The notes beneath the pieces are model-generated. The model made no database searches. It was not told the DNA's origin and saw nothing but the letters and a program-made list of their open reading frames with translations. The position numbers and the translations under genes were made by a program. DNA of 64,000 nucleotides, from the NCBI GenBank assembly GCA_050084985.1, contig JBITNC010000002.1, positions 24,428,001 through 24,492,000 of the forward strand, written 5' to 3'. Positions 51,600 through 63,491 of this stretch are shown in pieces. Each line of letters starts with the position of its first letter. The stretch's first letter is position 1. This stretch comes from Nageia nagi. Lineage: Eukaryota > Pinophyta.

Positions 51600-53420
51600 T
51601 AGTTTGTCAAGTTGTTTCTTAGCAAGAGGGGTTGGTACTCTTTACAATGGGTGTTTTATAACTTGGGGTTGGTACTTCATCTCGTTGGTATCAGTAAACT
51701 TGTTATAAAGTTGGTGCTTTGAAAATGGATGGATTTTGAACATGATCTAAGAAGTGTTATCTGAAGCTGTAGCCACATTGGTGAACCTTGTTATATCTTG
51801 TATTGTGTGACATATTTTTATGGTGGTTTGTTTATTTGGTTTTATATATACACTATTTTTAGTGGTAAGGTTAAAGAATTAAGATTTAATTTGATAAACT
51901 AATTCACCCTCACCACTAAGTGTCACTTGAAGTATAATAATTTGTAGGATCCAAACCTTGTATCAAGTATAATTGACTATGCGTGACCCAAGGAGTGACA
52001 CTATGTTAACTAAAGAAGGTTTTTCATCTAATAAAGTACCTTTGTTTGATGGAACTAATTATGCTTTCTAGAGGCTTAGAATGCAAAACATATCTTTGTA
52101 CCTTAGGATTTGACATAAGGGAAGCTATAGAATCTAGATATACAAATCCTACTCCTCCAACTAATGCAAATGATAAGAAACTTTATCAAAATGATTCTAT
52201 AGGAAAGAATACAATTATGTGTGGACTAGTTGATAGCAAGCTAGTAAAGATCATGGGATGTAAATGTACTAAAGAAATATGGGATAAATTACAAAGCATA
52301 CATGAATGTGATGACAATAAAAAGGAGGCTAAGTTGTAGTCATTTATATGTTAATTTGAAGGATTGAAGATGAATGATGAAGAAGATATTGCAGTCTATA
52401 TGCTTAGAGTCAATAAAATTATCAATTCCATTAGAGGATTAAGAGAGAAAAATAAGGATAAATGATTATCAAGAATATATTAAGATTATTGCCACCTATA
52501 TTTAATTCCAAAGTGTGAACTATTGAAGAGGAAAAGGATTTGATTGTCTTCACTTTGTATGAAAAACATGAATTTTTAAATTCTTATGAAATGAGGATTG
52601 GCAAGTCCAAATCTAGTGATAAGGAAGTTATTTTCAAAGTTGCTAAGAGTTTCAAATTTAGAGAAGACTCAAATGTATATGAGCCATAAAATATTGAAGA
52701 GTCAAACTTTTTTAGAAATCTTAAGAGGGGTAAAGCAAAATACAATGGTATTCTCCCTTTCAAATGCTTTAGTCTTAGAGGAGTTGGTCACTTTTCAAGA
52801 AAATATCCCTATAAAGATACAAATGATAATGATGATTATGTAAGTAAATCTAGAAGTGATAATTATAAGCATAGTACTAAGAAATTTAGAAAAGCCAAAA
52901 ATAAAAAGAAAATACTTATCTCTTAAAAAAATGAAAGTGATTTCAATGACAACCAAAGCAATGAACCAGAAGGTGGTCATGATGAATCTTTATTTATGGA
53001 TTTTGAATCCAATAAGGAGTGTGATATCGTAGAACAAATTGAAGATGATGAGGTATAGGTTGAAGTATATTAGGAAGGTGAAATATTCTCTACCTTTGAA
53101 GACATTGATCTAGAAAGAAAGAAGAATAAGAAAATAAGCAATAAACTAGATAAATCCAATAGCAAAGTTCAAGAGTTGTTAGTTTAGTTGGTTGAGGCTA
53201 AAGAAATAGAAGAATATATACAAATTCAATTAGCTAACATAATGGATGCATGTCATAATCTTGAAGAGGAAATAGTTGGCTTAATAAATGAGATTGAAAA
53301 GTTATCCACACAAGTTAGTGCAAGCTACAAGTTTAATAAAAACTTAGAATAGTTAAATGAGATACTGAATGCACAAAGGCACCCAATGATTAAGGTTGGA
53401 TTGGGATTTGAACAACTCTA
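51600..53420 (+). mobile_element. 5' part of a fourth copia element (LTR end, PBS, gag)
   Basis: 51630-51830 has words typical of plant SIRE/Tork-type LTRs (GGGGTTGGTAC twice, TCTCGTTGGTATCAG, TGTAGCCACATTGGTGAA), then AATTCACCCTCACC at about 51900, like the CACCCCCCCTC stretch near the end of such LTRs. A weak PBS, CTTGTATCAAGTA, lies at about 51957-51969, then gag. No pol follows; sequence after 53420 is unrelated, so the element is truncated. The LTR left end is unknown. Confidence 0.6.
52003..53420 (+). pseudogene. Copia gag with knuckle remnant and coiled-coil tail
   Basis: ATG at 52003 starts MLTKEGFSSNKVPLFDGTNY, then AF and TAG at 52069-52071 where a Trp is normal. Later KYNGILPFKCFSLRGVGHFS and RKYPYKD (about 52740-52815) is the knuckle, with the second and last Cys changed to Leu and Tyr. 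It is followed by an acidic region and a heptad-like Leu/Glu/Lys stretch (about 53095-53350), ending LNEILNAQRHPMIKVGLGFE, which matches the segment just before protease in plant Tork/SIRE copia proteins. Several stops and frame changes. Pol is missing. Confidence 0.7.
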
Positions 53421-53747
53421 TGCATACTGAAAAATATTCACCAATAGGCTAATATTAGGTTTTTTAATGTTAAAATATTTCAAAAATATGGACCTCATAT
53501 ATTTCACCATTTAGCTTGAATTTTTCAATACAAAAAAATATTATGGGTTAGCTCACCAATATTTATATTTTTTTATAAAGATAAGTGCAAATAACCACTT
53601 ATACTTCCTATATTTTTTCAAGCAATCACCTTGAAAATAAAAATTAAAAAATATTTTTTTCCAAAGAAATCTCTAATTATACCCTATATATAAAGTTTAT
53701 TAGACCAATTAGATATACTAACATTTCAAATTTTCAAATTCTCTAAG

Positions 53748-54139
53748 ATGCTCATTTGTGAGGGATTGTAAACACTTGGTAGTGTAAGATTGAAGATGTC
53801 ATCTATGCAATATTGCATATGCTCAATGATGTGATATTGAAACTGCTCATTAATGTGGTATTGCAAATGCTTTTTAGTGTTGTGTTATAGATGCTTGTTA
53901 GTGTGGTATTGTGAAAACTCATTAGTGTGGGATTGAAGATGCTCATAAGTGTAGAATTGGAGATGCTCATTAGTGTGGGATTAAAGATGCTCATTTGTGC
54001 AACATTACAGATGCTTATTTGTGTAACATTATAGATGCTCACCTTTACAATGTTGTAGACTCTCATTTGTGCAACATTATATATGCTTGTCTATGAAAAA
54101 TTGCATATGCTTTCCTATGGGGAATTGTAGATGCTTGTT
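53748..54139. repeat. 24-bp tandem array, about 16 copies
   Basis: Consecutive 24-bp units of the form ATGCTCATTAGTGTGGGATT + GAAG run without a break from 53748 to about 54139; one unit near 53796 is a base short. Units differ at 3-9 positions. Because 24 is a multiple of three, the minus strand stays open for 87 codons as an 8-residue repeat (MSIFNPTL-like). Two more diverged units occur at about 54264-54305. Confidence 0.93.
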
Positions 54140-54305
54140 AGGTAGAGTATTTCAAATTTAAGTTGACCATATGTGATCACCTAAGGAATAAGAATTATAA
54201 ACATGCATCATTATGTTATGTCAGACATTCAAAATCTATTTTTTTTTAATTACAAATGCCCATTTTTGAGGGATTATAAATGCTAATTATTGATATGTAT
54301 GATGT

Positions 54306-56250
54306 AACCTTAAGGGTTTGGTCTGGTCTAGTTCTCCATCACCTGCAATAGTAGGGTCCTTGAAAGAGCAGAAGATGGTGGGAATGTGCTCATGTTGATT
54401 TTCTACTTAGTCTTTGATTCATAGGTCGGTTCCTATCTATTATGAAGTTTAAAAGTAATAGAAAAGAGATAAAAAGGTTAAGAGTAAAAGGAAAGATATG
54501 AACACATTAAACTAAACATAAACAAGAACTATATAGCTCAAGAATTATAGCATAAGCAATAATCCATAACCAAGATTAAGAATAATGAACTATCTTACCC
54601 CTGGGGTCTTGCAATCATAAGCCATAGCCATAAGTTAAGACATCATTTCATACATAACATTCACAAAGCATAATAGACAACCACTTGTCACAAAGAAAAA
54701 AACATTATCAATCTGCATTATCATATATGAAGGGATCTTACAGACTTGGAAAAATTTGCTAAAATGTTTGACCATTTGGACTTATAATAGTCCATTATTT
54801 TTACATTTACATGTCTAATTGCATAGTTATCTATCATTAATATACATAAATACTCCTCTTAATTGAAAATAGTAAGGAAAACTATTTACAATTAATATTA
54901 CAACTATGTTAAATTCCATAGTAGTCAAGTACCAATAGTGCCATAGTTTGGAAATTTGAAATTTTTGAGCTACTATATGCATTGAGCCACAATCTTCCTA
55001 GTTTGTTATTGATTACTTTCTCTTGGATTTGTAGCTAATTGAAGATGCACTTATCTATAACTTGATTAGTATGATCTAGTATTGTGCTTTATCAGTAGCT
55101 ATCTACTTCTCTGCAACCATTAATGATCAGCACTATATTACTAGTTGCATAGAATAATAGGGGCAATGAATAGTATATTATTTAATTCTAAGAAGAAATC
55201 ACCACTATCATGTGGAGATGAGTCATAGTAAACACATTGATAGAGCCTTGAGGGTCAAATACTTGTTTTTAAGTGGATCTAGGTGTTACTTTTTACCTAT
55301 TATTCTCCTATCAGTCTAGGGGGTCTTATTTCTTCTTGCTAGGCTCTAATGATGATCAAGTTTCTTTTAACACCCATGAATTTTAGGTAGGATGTGTGAT
55401 GTCATCATTAGAAATTGATGGGTTCTATTTGATTGCCTTCATGTACTATTTTCTATTGAATATGATAGTGCTCACTAGTGTGGTACTTTCTACCATTCAT
55501 TATTTCAAGACCCACTAATTTTAGCTAAAAGTTCTAACATCATCACTCAAAATTTATAGGTTCATTTGATCTTTTATGAAATATTTTTTGTTGAATGAAA
55601 TAGTGTCCATTATTTCTTATATCAATACCTACTAATTTTACACAAAAATGATGACATCATAACTAAAAATTGATGGGCCTTAATTAATCAACTTGCAACA
55701 TCCCTTGTAAATTCTCATTATTGGGTCAATACCTCTTGAAGTATGGTAGGTTCTGTGATATCACCCACTAGAGAACTAGACATTACCTGGACTTATATCT
55801 ACAACAACTCTTAGACTTATATTTACAACAACTCTCAAAATTTACTGAAACACTTACTTCCCTTACATATTACAATACTAGCCAGAAATGGTACATTATT
55901 CTGGTCATAACTTAGACAAAGAATTTATTAATGATGAATTCTATACACATAGTTCTTGAGGGTTTTCACAATACCTGCTAGATAGTAACTAGAACTTTTA
56001 GAATGAAATGCCTAAGGCTAACACATATATAAAAAATACCTATAAATTGAAAACACCCATATCTTTTTAGACTTGACATAATATTGAAAAAAGGCTAAAT
56101 ACATGTGAAAGTGGAAGATGAAGCAGGAGTTAGGAAAGATTTATTGAAAAGAATGAAAGAATAAGGTATATTGTAATATTACCCCATATTCAAAGTGTAA
56201 TTCTAAAAGAATACAATCTTTTGGTGGCTCTTGAGGTCTCCACCTATTGG
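54306..56250. other. Intergenic, probably 3' end of the minus-strand gypsy element
   Basis: No coding sequence. It should hold the 3' untranslated part and 3' LTR of the element at 56264-60799, but no LTR start was recognised; nothing here matches the LTR at 60800-61646. Confidence 0.35.
55371..55690. repeat. Diverged tandem repeat, three copies of about 115-138 bp
   Basis: Copies start near 55371, 55508 and 55624 with CC(C/T)A(T/C)(G/T)AATTTTA, followed by GATG-CATCA, AAATTGATGGG and, in the first two, TTTTCTATTGAAT/TTTTTTGTTGAAT and AGTG-TC(A/C). Confidence 0.7.
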
Positions 56251-56263
56251 AGAATAGAAACCT

Positions 56264-59200
56264 CTACTTGCTTCTCCTAGCTATTTGTTTAGATGAAGCC
56301 TTTATAGAAGTCTCCAATGATGGAACTAGTTTTGCAAGGAGTAAAGATTGAATCTTCTTATTTAACTCTTCTAGGTCCTGATAATCAACTTGTGATAAAA
56401 TAAGGAAATCTTGTATTTTTATAGTATCTACTCTAAACCCTATTAGCACATTCTCCAGTCTCTAAGCATGTAAGAATTTTTTAATTGCTTCCTAAGTGAG
56501 GTCATTTATTTGCTATAAATCTAACATATATTTATTAGAAAATGATTATTACAAAAATTGAATGGTATTGGCCACCCATCTTGTAGCACTACCTTGTACA
56601 TCTTGTTCCTCCCATAATTTTAGAGCTTTCAATTCAACTAAAGAATGAAAAAATTTATTGATGAAGCCAAGCTCTATGTCAAGCTTATGTTTATTGATTT
56701 CTATATTGAACACTAAACTTTAGAGTTCACCAATATCCTGATATCTTCTCAAAAATGTTTACCTAGGCCTAGGAGTAATTACAGCTATATCTCTTTCTAT
56801 AAGGGCTCTCATCCAACTCTAGATTCTTTCAAGTACTGATCTTGGTATATCAAGAGTTAGCTTATAGAGAGTAATTTGAGTATTATACTACTGAATAGCT
56901 TGTTCAATCTGATTTTCCATTAATTATAACTATGAAAAACTTATCATTTTTTATCTAATTTGTTTCATTAGGGATTTTTTGAAGCTTTTATGATTAGGAA
57001 CAACTTTGTATTATCATCTATAAGCACTTTGTTAGTTGCTATTATCTTTTATAATTCTACTTCAACTTATTTGGCCTTTTGGCCATCAATGATTGCAACT
57101 TGAGCTTTGAGATATTGTATCAATTTATTTATTTCATTTAACTCAGCTTTCTTTTCTCCTAGGCTCTTTTCAAACTCTATTTTTTGTTGGTTAAGTTTTC
57201 TAAGCAACTCTTTTTTCTTATTTTGCAACTCGATAAATATCTTATCTTTGAGAGAGCTATCTTTCTTATACTAGTCTATCTTAGTATCCATGAGTTGGAG
57301 ACTTTTACTAGCTACCATGGAAGTATTTCAAGAAATCTAGATTTATCTACAGCTAGTTCACTCTACATATTTACATCAATAATAGTGATAGGAGAAGTAT
57401 CTAGTTGTCCTTCTTTCAAAGACATCTATGTAATTTTAATATCCCCCATTTCTGTAACCTTACTCAAAATTCTTAACTCTTGCTCAAGGATCATTCGGTG
57501 CTTGTTAATAAAAGTTTTTTATAATGGGCTCTATTATTTATGTATAAAAATACTTCTAATATCCTCTTGCAAGGTTGTAGAAATTAAATAATGCTAGGGA
57601 GTATTTACACCTAATGTAGATGCCATAGTTTGTTGCTCTAGCTCTGTTCTTTTGGGAGGGGTTGAGGTTGGAACTTTCACCTCTTCTTCCACTTTTTCTA
57701 CAATATTTTCTTCTTCAATTACCTTGTTCATTGGGTCAAAGTCTTTATTTTCTTTTAGATTCATCATCATCATCATCATCCTCCACTCTACCTCCAGGTG
57801 TAGCTACTATGGAACCACCTATTCCAAGAACATTACCTCTACCTTGCTAAATCTCCCTCTCCTTTTTTTTTGAGACTTCCTTGGAGGTAGTGGAATTTGT
57901 ATCCTATAGCTTTTGTTTATCCTTTTTATCAAAAATTTTTATTTACTTTATGATAGCCTTTGATATTTCTTCTCTAGGTTTCAAAGCTGGAGTTGAAAAT
58001 CTTTATTCTTGGGGTTGTTTAGTGTAGGGTTTCTTTGTTGGATTTTCCTCTCTTGCTAGGTCTTGTTGTTTTTGTGCTAGTGTTTGAATTCTTATTATTT
58101 TTTTGGGGAGGATTCCTATGAAGAAATGATTATCTATAGTGGATATTTGTTTTTGCTTCTAGCTAATTATTTTAATCCAAATGATTCTCCAGTATTTATT
58201 CCTCTTATTCCTACAATTGATATTCTTCAAAACTTTGAAGGAAGAGGTTTACCCAATTCTAGCAAGGGGTCTTTAGAATAATCTAAATCCTAGTAATTGT
58301 CATAAATAAACTTACCAAAAAATTTATTTTCAATATTATGAATCTTTGTGGTGTGTTCAAATCTAAACTTTGTGAAATAATGAATTTTATTGGGTCCCCA
58401 ACCCAAATCTATCAACTAGGTGAGTACCTCATGGCTTAAGACAAAATGTTGCTATCTATTTTTTTAATTCCTATATCTTTTGATCCCTTCAAGGATCATC
58501 TAAGCCTTATTAAGAGGACTAAATTCCCATTCTAGTGATGCTTTAGCTTCTTGCTTAGTCAGAGCCATAATTAGTCTCTATAGCACACATTTATCTACCC
58601 ATGTCTATAGAATACAAATAGGTAGTTACATATTTAGGTAGGAAAAAGGGGTTTTCAAAATATCCATACTTAATAATTATGATGCAATCCTTGAGAAAAT
58701 ACTAGTCATAGATTTTGTTTTCCCCTTGTAACTCCCATATGATGCTCTAATGTAGTCTATTGGGATGCTTCCTGGTCATAATTTTCACCATTAGTATGTA
58801 AAATTTATCTATGAGCACATAATATAACCTATGTAATTTGGTCAATATTGGGACCCTCAAATCAATCATGGTTGATCCAATGTTTAGGGTAGCAGGCTAC
58901 ATTTGCATGCTTGCTTCCACCAACTTTCAAAGATTTTGATGAACTAGAAGCGACCAAAGATATGAAGAATGCCTGAAATCTAATTTTTCAATTTTAAAAA
59001 GATATTTTCTTATCTTATTCGATATGAAAGTAGGGAATTCATAGTATATGTGTGCTTTTATAATATTATAATTCATACTCACCATGTCTTTGTTTGCTTC
59101 AATTTGGGTCTTCTTTCCTAAGATGACTGCCAATGCTTGCAACATGTTTCTATCACATGCCTTCTCAAATAAGGTAACTTCATAGCTCAACTAGAGCTTT

Positions 59201-59760
59201 ATAATATTATTTCTTTGGTACCTTTCATCTATCTATTTTAGCATTTCATCATCATTCTTATAAAAATCATCTTTTTTTCTTTTTAAGTCAATCTATTTCT
59301 TCACATGAAATGTCCATTTAGCTAGGATGGAAAATGCTTGAATAATAGACTCAAGGGAGTAGTCCAATATCAATTCTACTTTCAAATCAAAAACTCCTTT
59401 TTGTTGTTGGTATTTGAAGACCAATATCTTATAACCTTATTGGCTATGCCCATGTGTTATCAAATATAACAACTTGAGGTAAGTGAATGACTCATAGGGA
59501 ATATAATAATCTAAGCCCTGGTCAATAATGAAATCTCTCTTAAAGTGTGCAAGTGAATTCCCTTTACCCACAACCTCAAGCTTCATATGCTATAAGAGGA
59601 TCTGCTTAGGATCAGCCCTCCATGTATCAATGTAATTTATCATCCCCATTTTAGTCTAATCAACCCCAAGAGCACTCTCAAGGTATTCATTCCAGATTAC
59701 AATTAGGTTAGCATCTACCTACTTAGGTTCAACTAGGGTCATTCATTTAGATGTCATCAT
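56264..59760 (-). pseudogene. Long unrecognised ORF downstream of a gypsy integrase (env-like position)
   Basis: From ATG at 59760 (minus, context CACCATGATG) one frame can be read for 278 codons to 58927 with only nine stops, then continues in other frames to about 56264, some 1160 codons in all. The N-terminal part looks globular: NLIVIWNEYLESALGV, then GKGNSLAHFKRDFIIDQGLD, YESFTYLKLLYLITHGHSQ, ACDRNMLQALAVILGKKTQI. The middle is basic then acidic (KKKERE near 57865; EEENIVEKVEEEVKV near 57700). A coiled-coil-like part (KIEFEKSLGEKKAELNEINK, about 57185-57125) follows. I know no family with this order. It lies about 600 bp after a gypsy integrase C-terminus on the same strand, where some plant gypsy elements carry an extra ORF. 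No signal peptide or clear membrane segment was seen. Confidence 0.55.
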
Positions 59761-60364
59761 GGTGTCTATAATTTTCATAGAACTTCAAGTTTGTATTTAG
59801 AACTTGAAAACTACACTTTGTAAATTTCTACAACTATGTTCTTCTTTTCTCAATACTCTGTAAACTCTAGGCTTAGGTTGCTCAAGAAAATTGTGCTCTA
59901 AAATGGCTAAGTGTCAAATAGGAAGGTAAGGGATGTATTTTACTTATTTAAGGTTGGTGAAGGATATACATTAATTGCACTTAATGATAAGAAATGTTGG
60001 GGTTAAATAATTATACAAATTGGTAGATAATAGGTGGGAATGAATTAATTTGGAGTGCATTGAGTTGAAATGGAGGTAAGGTGTGACAATTAGAAGATTT
60101 GATGAGATTATTCCCTTAAATGTTGTCCTTTAGATTGATAGCCTCTTGTGCATTTGGTGTTAAATATGCACCATGCCTAATTAATATTCAGTATTAAAGA
60201 CTACTACCTTTATGGATAACATGCTTACATAGGAATTTATAACTTTTTTTAATAGAATAAACTATATATACTACATAGTTCTAGGTGGGTGTTATGAAAT
60301 CACCCTATCACCCGATAGTGCTTCAAATAGATCTCATTAACTATAGTATGTAGTTCTCATGATT
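59761..60364. other. Spacer between integrase and the downstream ORF
   Basis: About 600 bp of AT-rich sequence with no supported coding sequence on either strand. Confidence 0.5.
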
Positions 60365-60795
60365 CAATGATATTCTATAATCTAAATGCATTATTTTGCA
60401 TTAATTCAATGATGATATAGGGCTTGTTCCATAGGGAGTCAAACTTTTGATGTCTCTCAAGATTTGCTCTTTCCTCATCCCATTTGAGAACGATGTCTCT
60501 TATTTCAAACTTTAGACAAGAAGACTTCTTATTGTCAAATCACTTTTTGACAATCTGCTTTTGATGTTGAAAAAGATTCATATGCTTTGTTTAAATCTTC
60601 ATCCAACTTAAGAATTTTATTGAACCTTTCTTTCAATGGTTCAAAGTCATAATCTTCCATTGTTTGCATAGGTATCTCAAGGTGAATTGGTAACATGATT
60701 CTTTTATAATATACTAATGCATAAGGTGATATCTTAATAGTTAAGTTGATACTGATCTTGTCTTCCTATAAGGGATTCCCTTAAATTATTCTTTT
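60365..60795 (-). pseudogene. Ty3/gypsy integrase C-terminus
   Basis: The minus strand reads ISPYALVYYKRIMLPIHLEI, then LKERFNKILKLDEDLNKAYE, and after a frame change DIVLKWDEERANLERHQKFD and SLWNKPYII. This matches the end of plant gypsy integrases (SPF-LVYGkeavLPiEfe, ...eRl--L-eLdE-R--A, then gDlVLkWd-r--k-gkhgKFdslWlGPf-I). The catalytic core would lie further right on this strand but is interrupted at 60800 by the plus-strand LTR. The GPF motif is NKPY here. Confidence 0.85.
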
Positions 60796-60799
60796 GATG

Positions 60800-61646
60800 T
60801 GTAGACACCTAAAAATGTCCCCTTCTTAACTAGTAAACATTAAAATAATCATAACTCTTAGCAATAATATAAAATAGGTCTAAAAACCCTATTATTGGAT
60901 AGCCCCCGTCGAGTACATGTGAAATGGGTGGTCACATGACTCTTTTTAGATAAAATTAGCTATTAGGCGGTCAGTTAATATTATCACAAAGTTAAAAACC
61001 CAATCACCAGCGACCCAAGATAGTCATCGACATTTTAAGCCAGTCGTCAACGTTTGTATGGTAAATGTTGATGACTCTGCAATAGCCGAATAAGAAACCA
61101 AAACGATGAGGGAAAGTTGAAATGATTCATCTTTCCAAGATGATGTGGATAGAGGGGGTCAACTACGACCTACGATGGCTGTTCACTTCCTCTTACCAGC
61201 CTTTTGAATATCCCATCCAAAATCTATAAATACAAGTTAATACAAAGCAAATGAGAGAGAATCTTGACCCATTTTTAAAGTAGGGTAATGCTGCCAAAAT
61301 CTTGTAAGCTCATACATTTTATTATTTTATGCTAGTTTTAATTCAATATATGTTATACATAGATGCTTTGATATTATTGTATTTTGCATGTGTGTAGGAT
61401 TTACAGGTTCATATCAAGGAAAGAAGCAAGCAAATCAAAAACAATGGAGATCTAATACTCTTGTTTTGGCAAATGGCATTTGTAAAAGTCCCTTCTAAGG
61501 GCAAATTGTAGTCTTAATTGAAAATCAATATCATTTTGCAATTATAATATGTTTATCTATTATATGTAATTTGAGGTTCAGTGAAGATTTAAGAATAATT
61601 CATATTTTGTGTTATTCTATATTCCAGTTTTATTTTCACTGCAACA
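60800..61646 (+). repeat. 5' LTR of the right-edge gypsy element
   Basis: 847 bp, TGTAGACACCTAAAAATGTC (a familiar start of plant gypsy LTRs) to ...CTGCAACA. TATA box CTATAAATAC at 61224-61233. Upstream of it, 61022-61034 and 61064-61076 are complementary (AGTCATCGACATT with AATGTTGATGACT, one G-T pair). Confidence 0.8.
61224..61233 (+). promoter_or_regulatory. TATA box in the gypsy LTR
   Basis: CTATAAATAC after a C/A-rich stretch; transcription would start about 30 bp downstream, making roughly 425 bp of U3 upstream and 390 bp of R-U5 downstream. Confidence 0.65.
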
Positions 61647-61649
61647 TTC

Positions 61650-61669
61650 TGGTGCTAGAAGGAGGGCCC
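61650..61669 (+). promoter_or_regulatory. Primer binding site of the gypsy element
   Basis: TGGTGCTAGAAGGAGGGCCC begins three bases after the LTR. The form TGG-GCTAGAAGGAGGG is a recurrent PBS stretch in plant gypsy elements, different from the initiator-Met type used by the copia elements here. The exact tRNA was not determined. Confidence 0.7.
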
Positions 61670-63491
61670 TTCCGTTACTGATAGGGGGATTTTTTGTTTT
61701 AAAATGATTTTACCTTTCTATTTTCTAATTATTTGAATTCCTCCATGAACTAACTTCAAATTTTGCATTCTGTGCATTTCAGGAAATCTATTGCAAAAAT
61801 GCTAGTGACTGTAATCGAATGTCGATGACTCAGAAGGAATGCTAGCATTTTATAAAGTAATCTAGACTAAACACCAGTGACTAGAATCAGATGTCGATGA
61901 CTCAGTATAAATGCTAATGACTCCTGTATAAATGCCAGCGACTCACACCCATGTCATTTTGTCTCTTTTTGTTATTTCGTAAAATTAAAATAAAATGCAT
62001 AATGTATTGTTAAAATGGAAGAATATTTTTGAATGTGATCCCTTTGCCTAGAATGCATATAAGAATGGGTAGAAAAGGTTAAATGCATTTTTTATTAATT
62101 TATTTTATGTTATGTAAAATGTTATATATTTACTTTCATGTTTGGGTGAAGGGTACATACACATATTAATACTTTTTATCTTGTCTACTTATGCTCTCCC
62201 TTTACGCTTAGTGCGATCTAAGGTGACCAGAATAGACCGGATAAGAAGGAGTAATTAATTTCTCTTTTCTTTCACATTCACATTATCATTAATTTGGCTA
62301 ATTTACCCACACATAATGACCTCTTACTAGTAAGAGGAGTTAATTTACTACACATAATACTTCCACAATTGGAAGGGGTAAGTGAATCACATTTAATTTG
62401 GAATGAACTTAAAGGAAATAAATCGGGTTTTTTGGTAGTGTAAATCATATTAAAAGGTTAATAAATTGGAGGGATTCGGATACATTAAGTACTTTCACTT
62501 AACAAAGTATGCTCTCACTTTTGCACTTCAAGCGATCCTAAGTGATCAGAAATAAGTTAAGTGAAATAGGTAAAATTTATTCACATTTTTTGGAAACATA
62601 CTTCACATTAACACTCTTAAAGAGGTCTGCCCTTACTACTCCATTGGAGGTCGAAGGGAGGTGACCCTTGGAGGAGTAATTGAACCTAACTTAATTAATT
62701 TATCGACACTTAATGGCTTTTTACTAAGTCTACTCTTACCACTCCATTGGAGGTCGAAGAGATATGTGACTAGTAAAAAGAGGGAATTTATCACATATAA
62801 GACTTCCACAGCTGGAAGGAGTTAATGAACATCATTAAGAGGTTGGATAATGAATCACATTATAATTAAAAGGAACAACAGGGTCTATTAAGGTCAAGAT
62901 TCACTTAAAATAAACTTTGATTGCATCACATTAAGATAAGATAAATAAATGGACATGAATGTTTGGGAGGGTAGTATGCATAAATGTACTTTACTTATTT
63001 AAATGCATTTCATAAGGCCTTAAAGGAATAATTGAACATTAACGAGTTGGATGTCACTACCAACCATTAATTCTTACTTCTTTGTAACCACTGACATAAC
63101 ACACTTGAAGCCATAGAGCCAGTTACACTTGGAGGTGATGACCAAGGTAACTTTTCTTTAGGTAGGAGTCAAAAAAGGAGACTCATCTAGAACCAAGCCA
63201 AAAGCCATAGAAACTTGCAAACATTACATTAGAATTACCCAACCTACCTTGTTTAACACTTGATTAGTCAAAACAAATTAGGAAAATTAAAAAGATTAAA
63301 AATAAACAACCCATATCGTTCATTTAATTCAGACATTAAAAATACCTGAAAAAGTTAAAGAAGATAATCACATCGTTAAAAGTAGATTTTGCATATAGGC
63401 TGTTTGTGCATTAAATTGTTTTCTCGAAAATATAATATAAAAGATAAAAATAAAGTTTCTTTTTGCCGATGCTTGTTTATGATATCTAAAA
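61670..63491 (+). other. Structured, repeat-rich leader of the gypsy element
   Basis: No coding sequence. It contains a repeated 35-bp unit at 61798-61832 and 61871-61905 (GTGACT, then ATGTCGATGACTCAG), with shorter relatives to 61945; a diverged 318-bp repeat (ATGCTCTC-C at 62191 and 62509); an exact 19-bp repeat, ACTCCATTGGAGGTCGAAG, at 62638-62656 and 62741-62759; an 18-bp perfect palindrome, CCTCTTACTAGTAAGAGG, at 62320-62337; and two CTTCCA-4-TGGAAG hairpins at about 62361 and 62808. Confidence 0.75.

Noticed and set aside
53803-54066. 87-codon open frame with an 8-residue repeat, like a repeat protein
   Set aside because: The frame follows from a 24-bp tandem array; stops occur in other units and no start context or neighbouring exon supports a gene.
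57652-57873. Ser-rich open frames on the plus strand
   Set aside because: They are antisense to the acidic/Met-rich stretch of the unrecognised ORF; the repeated ATC codons are a CAT/ATG microsatellite.
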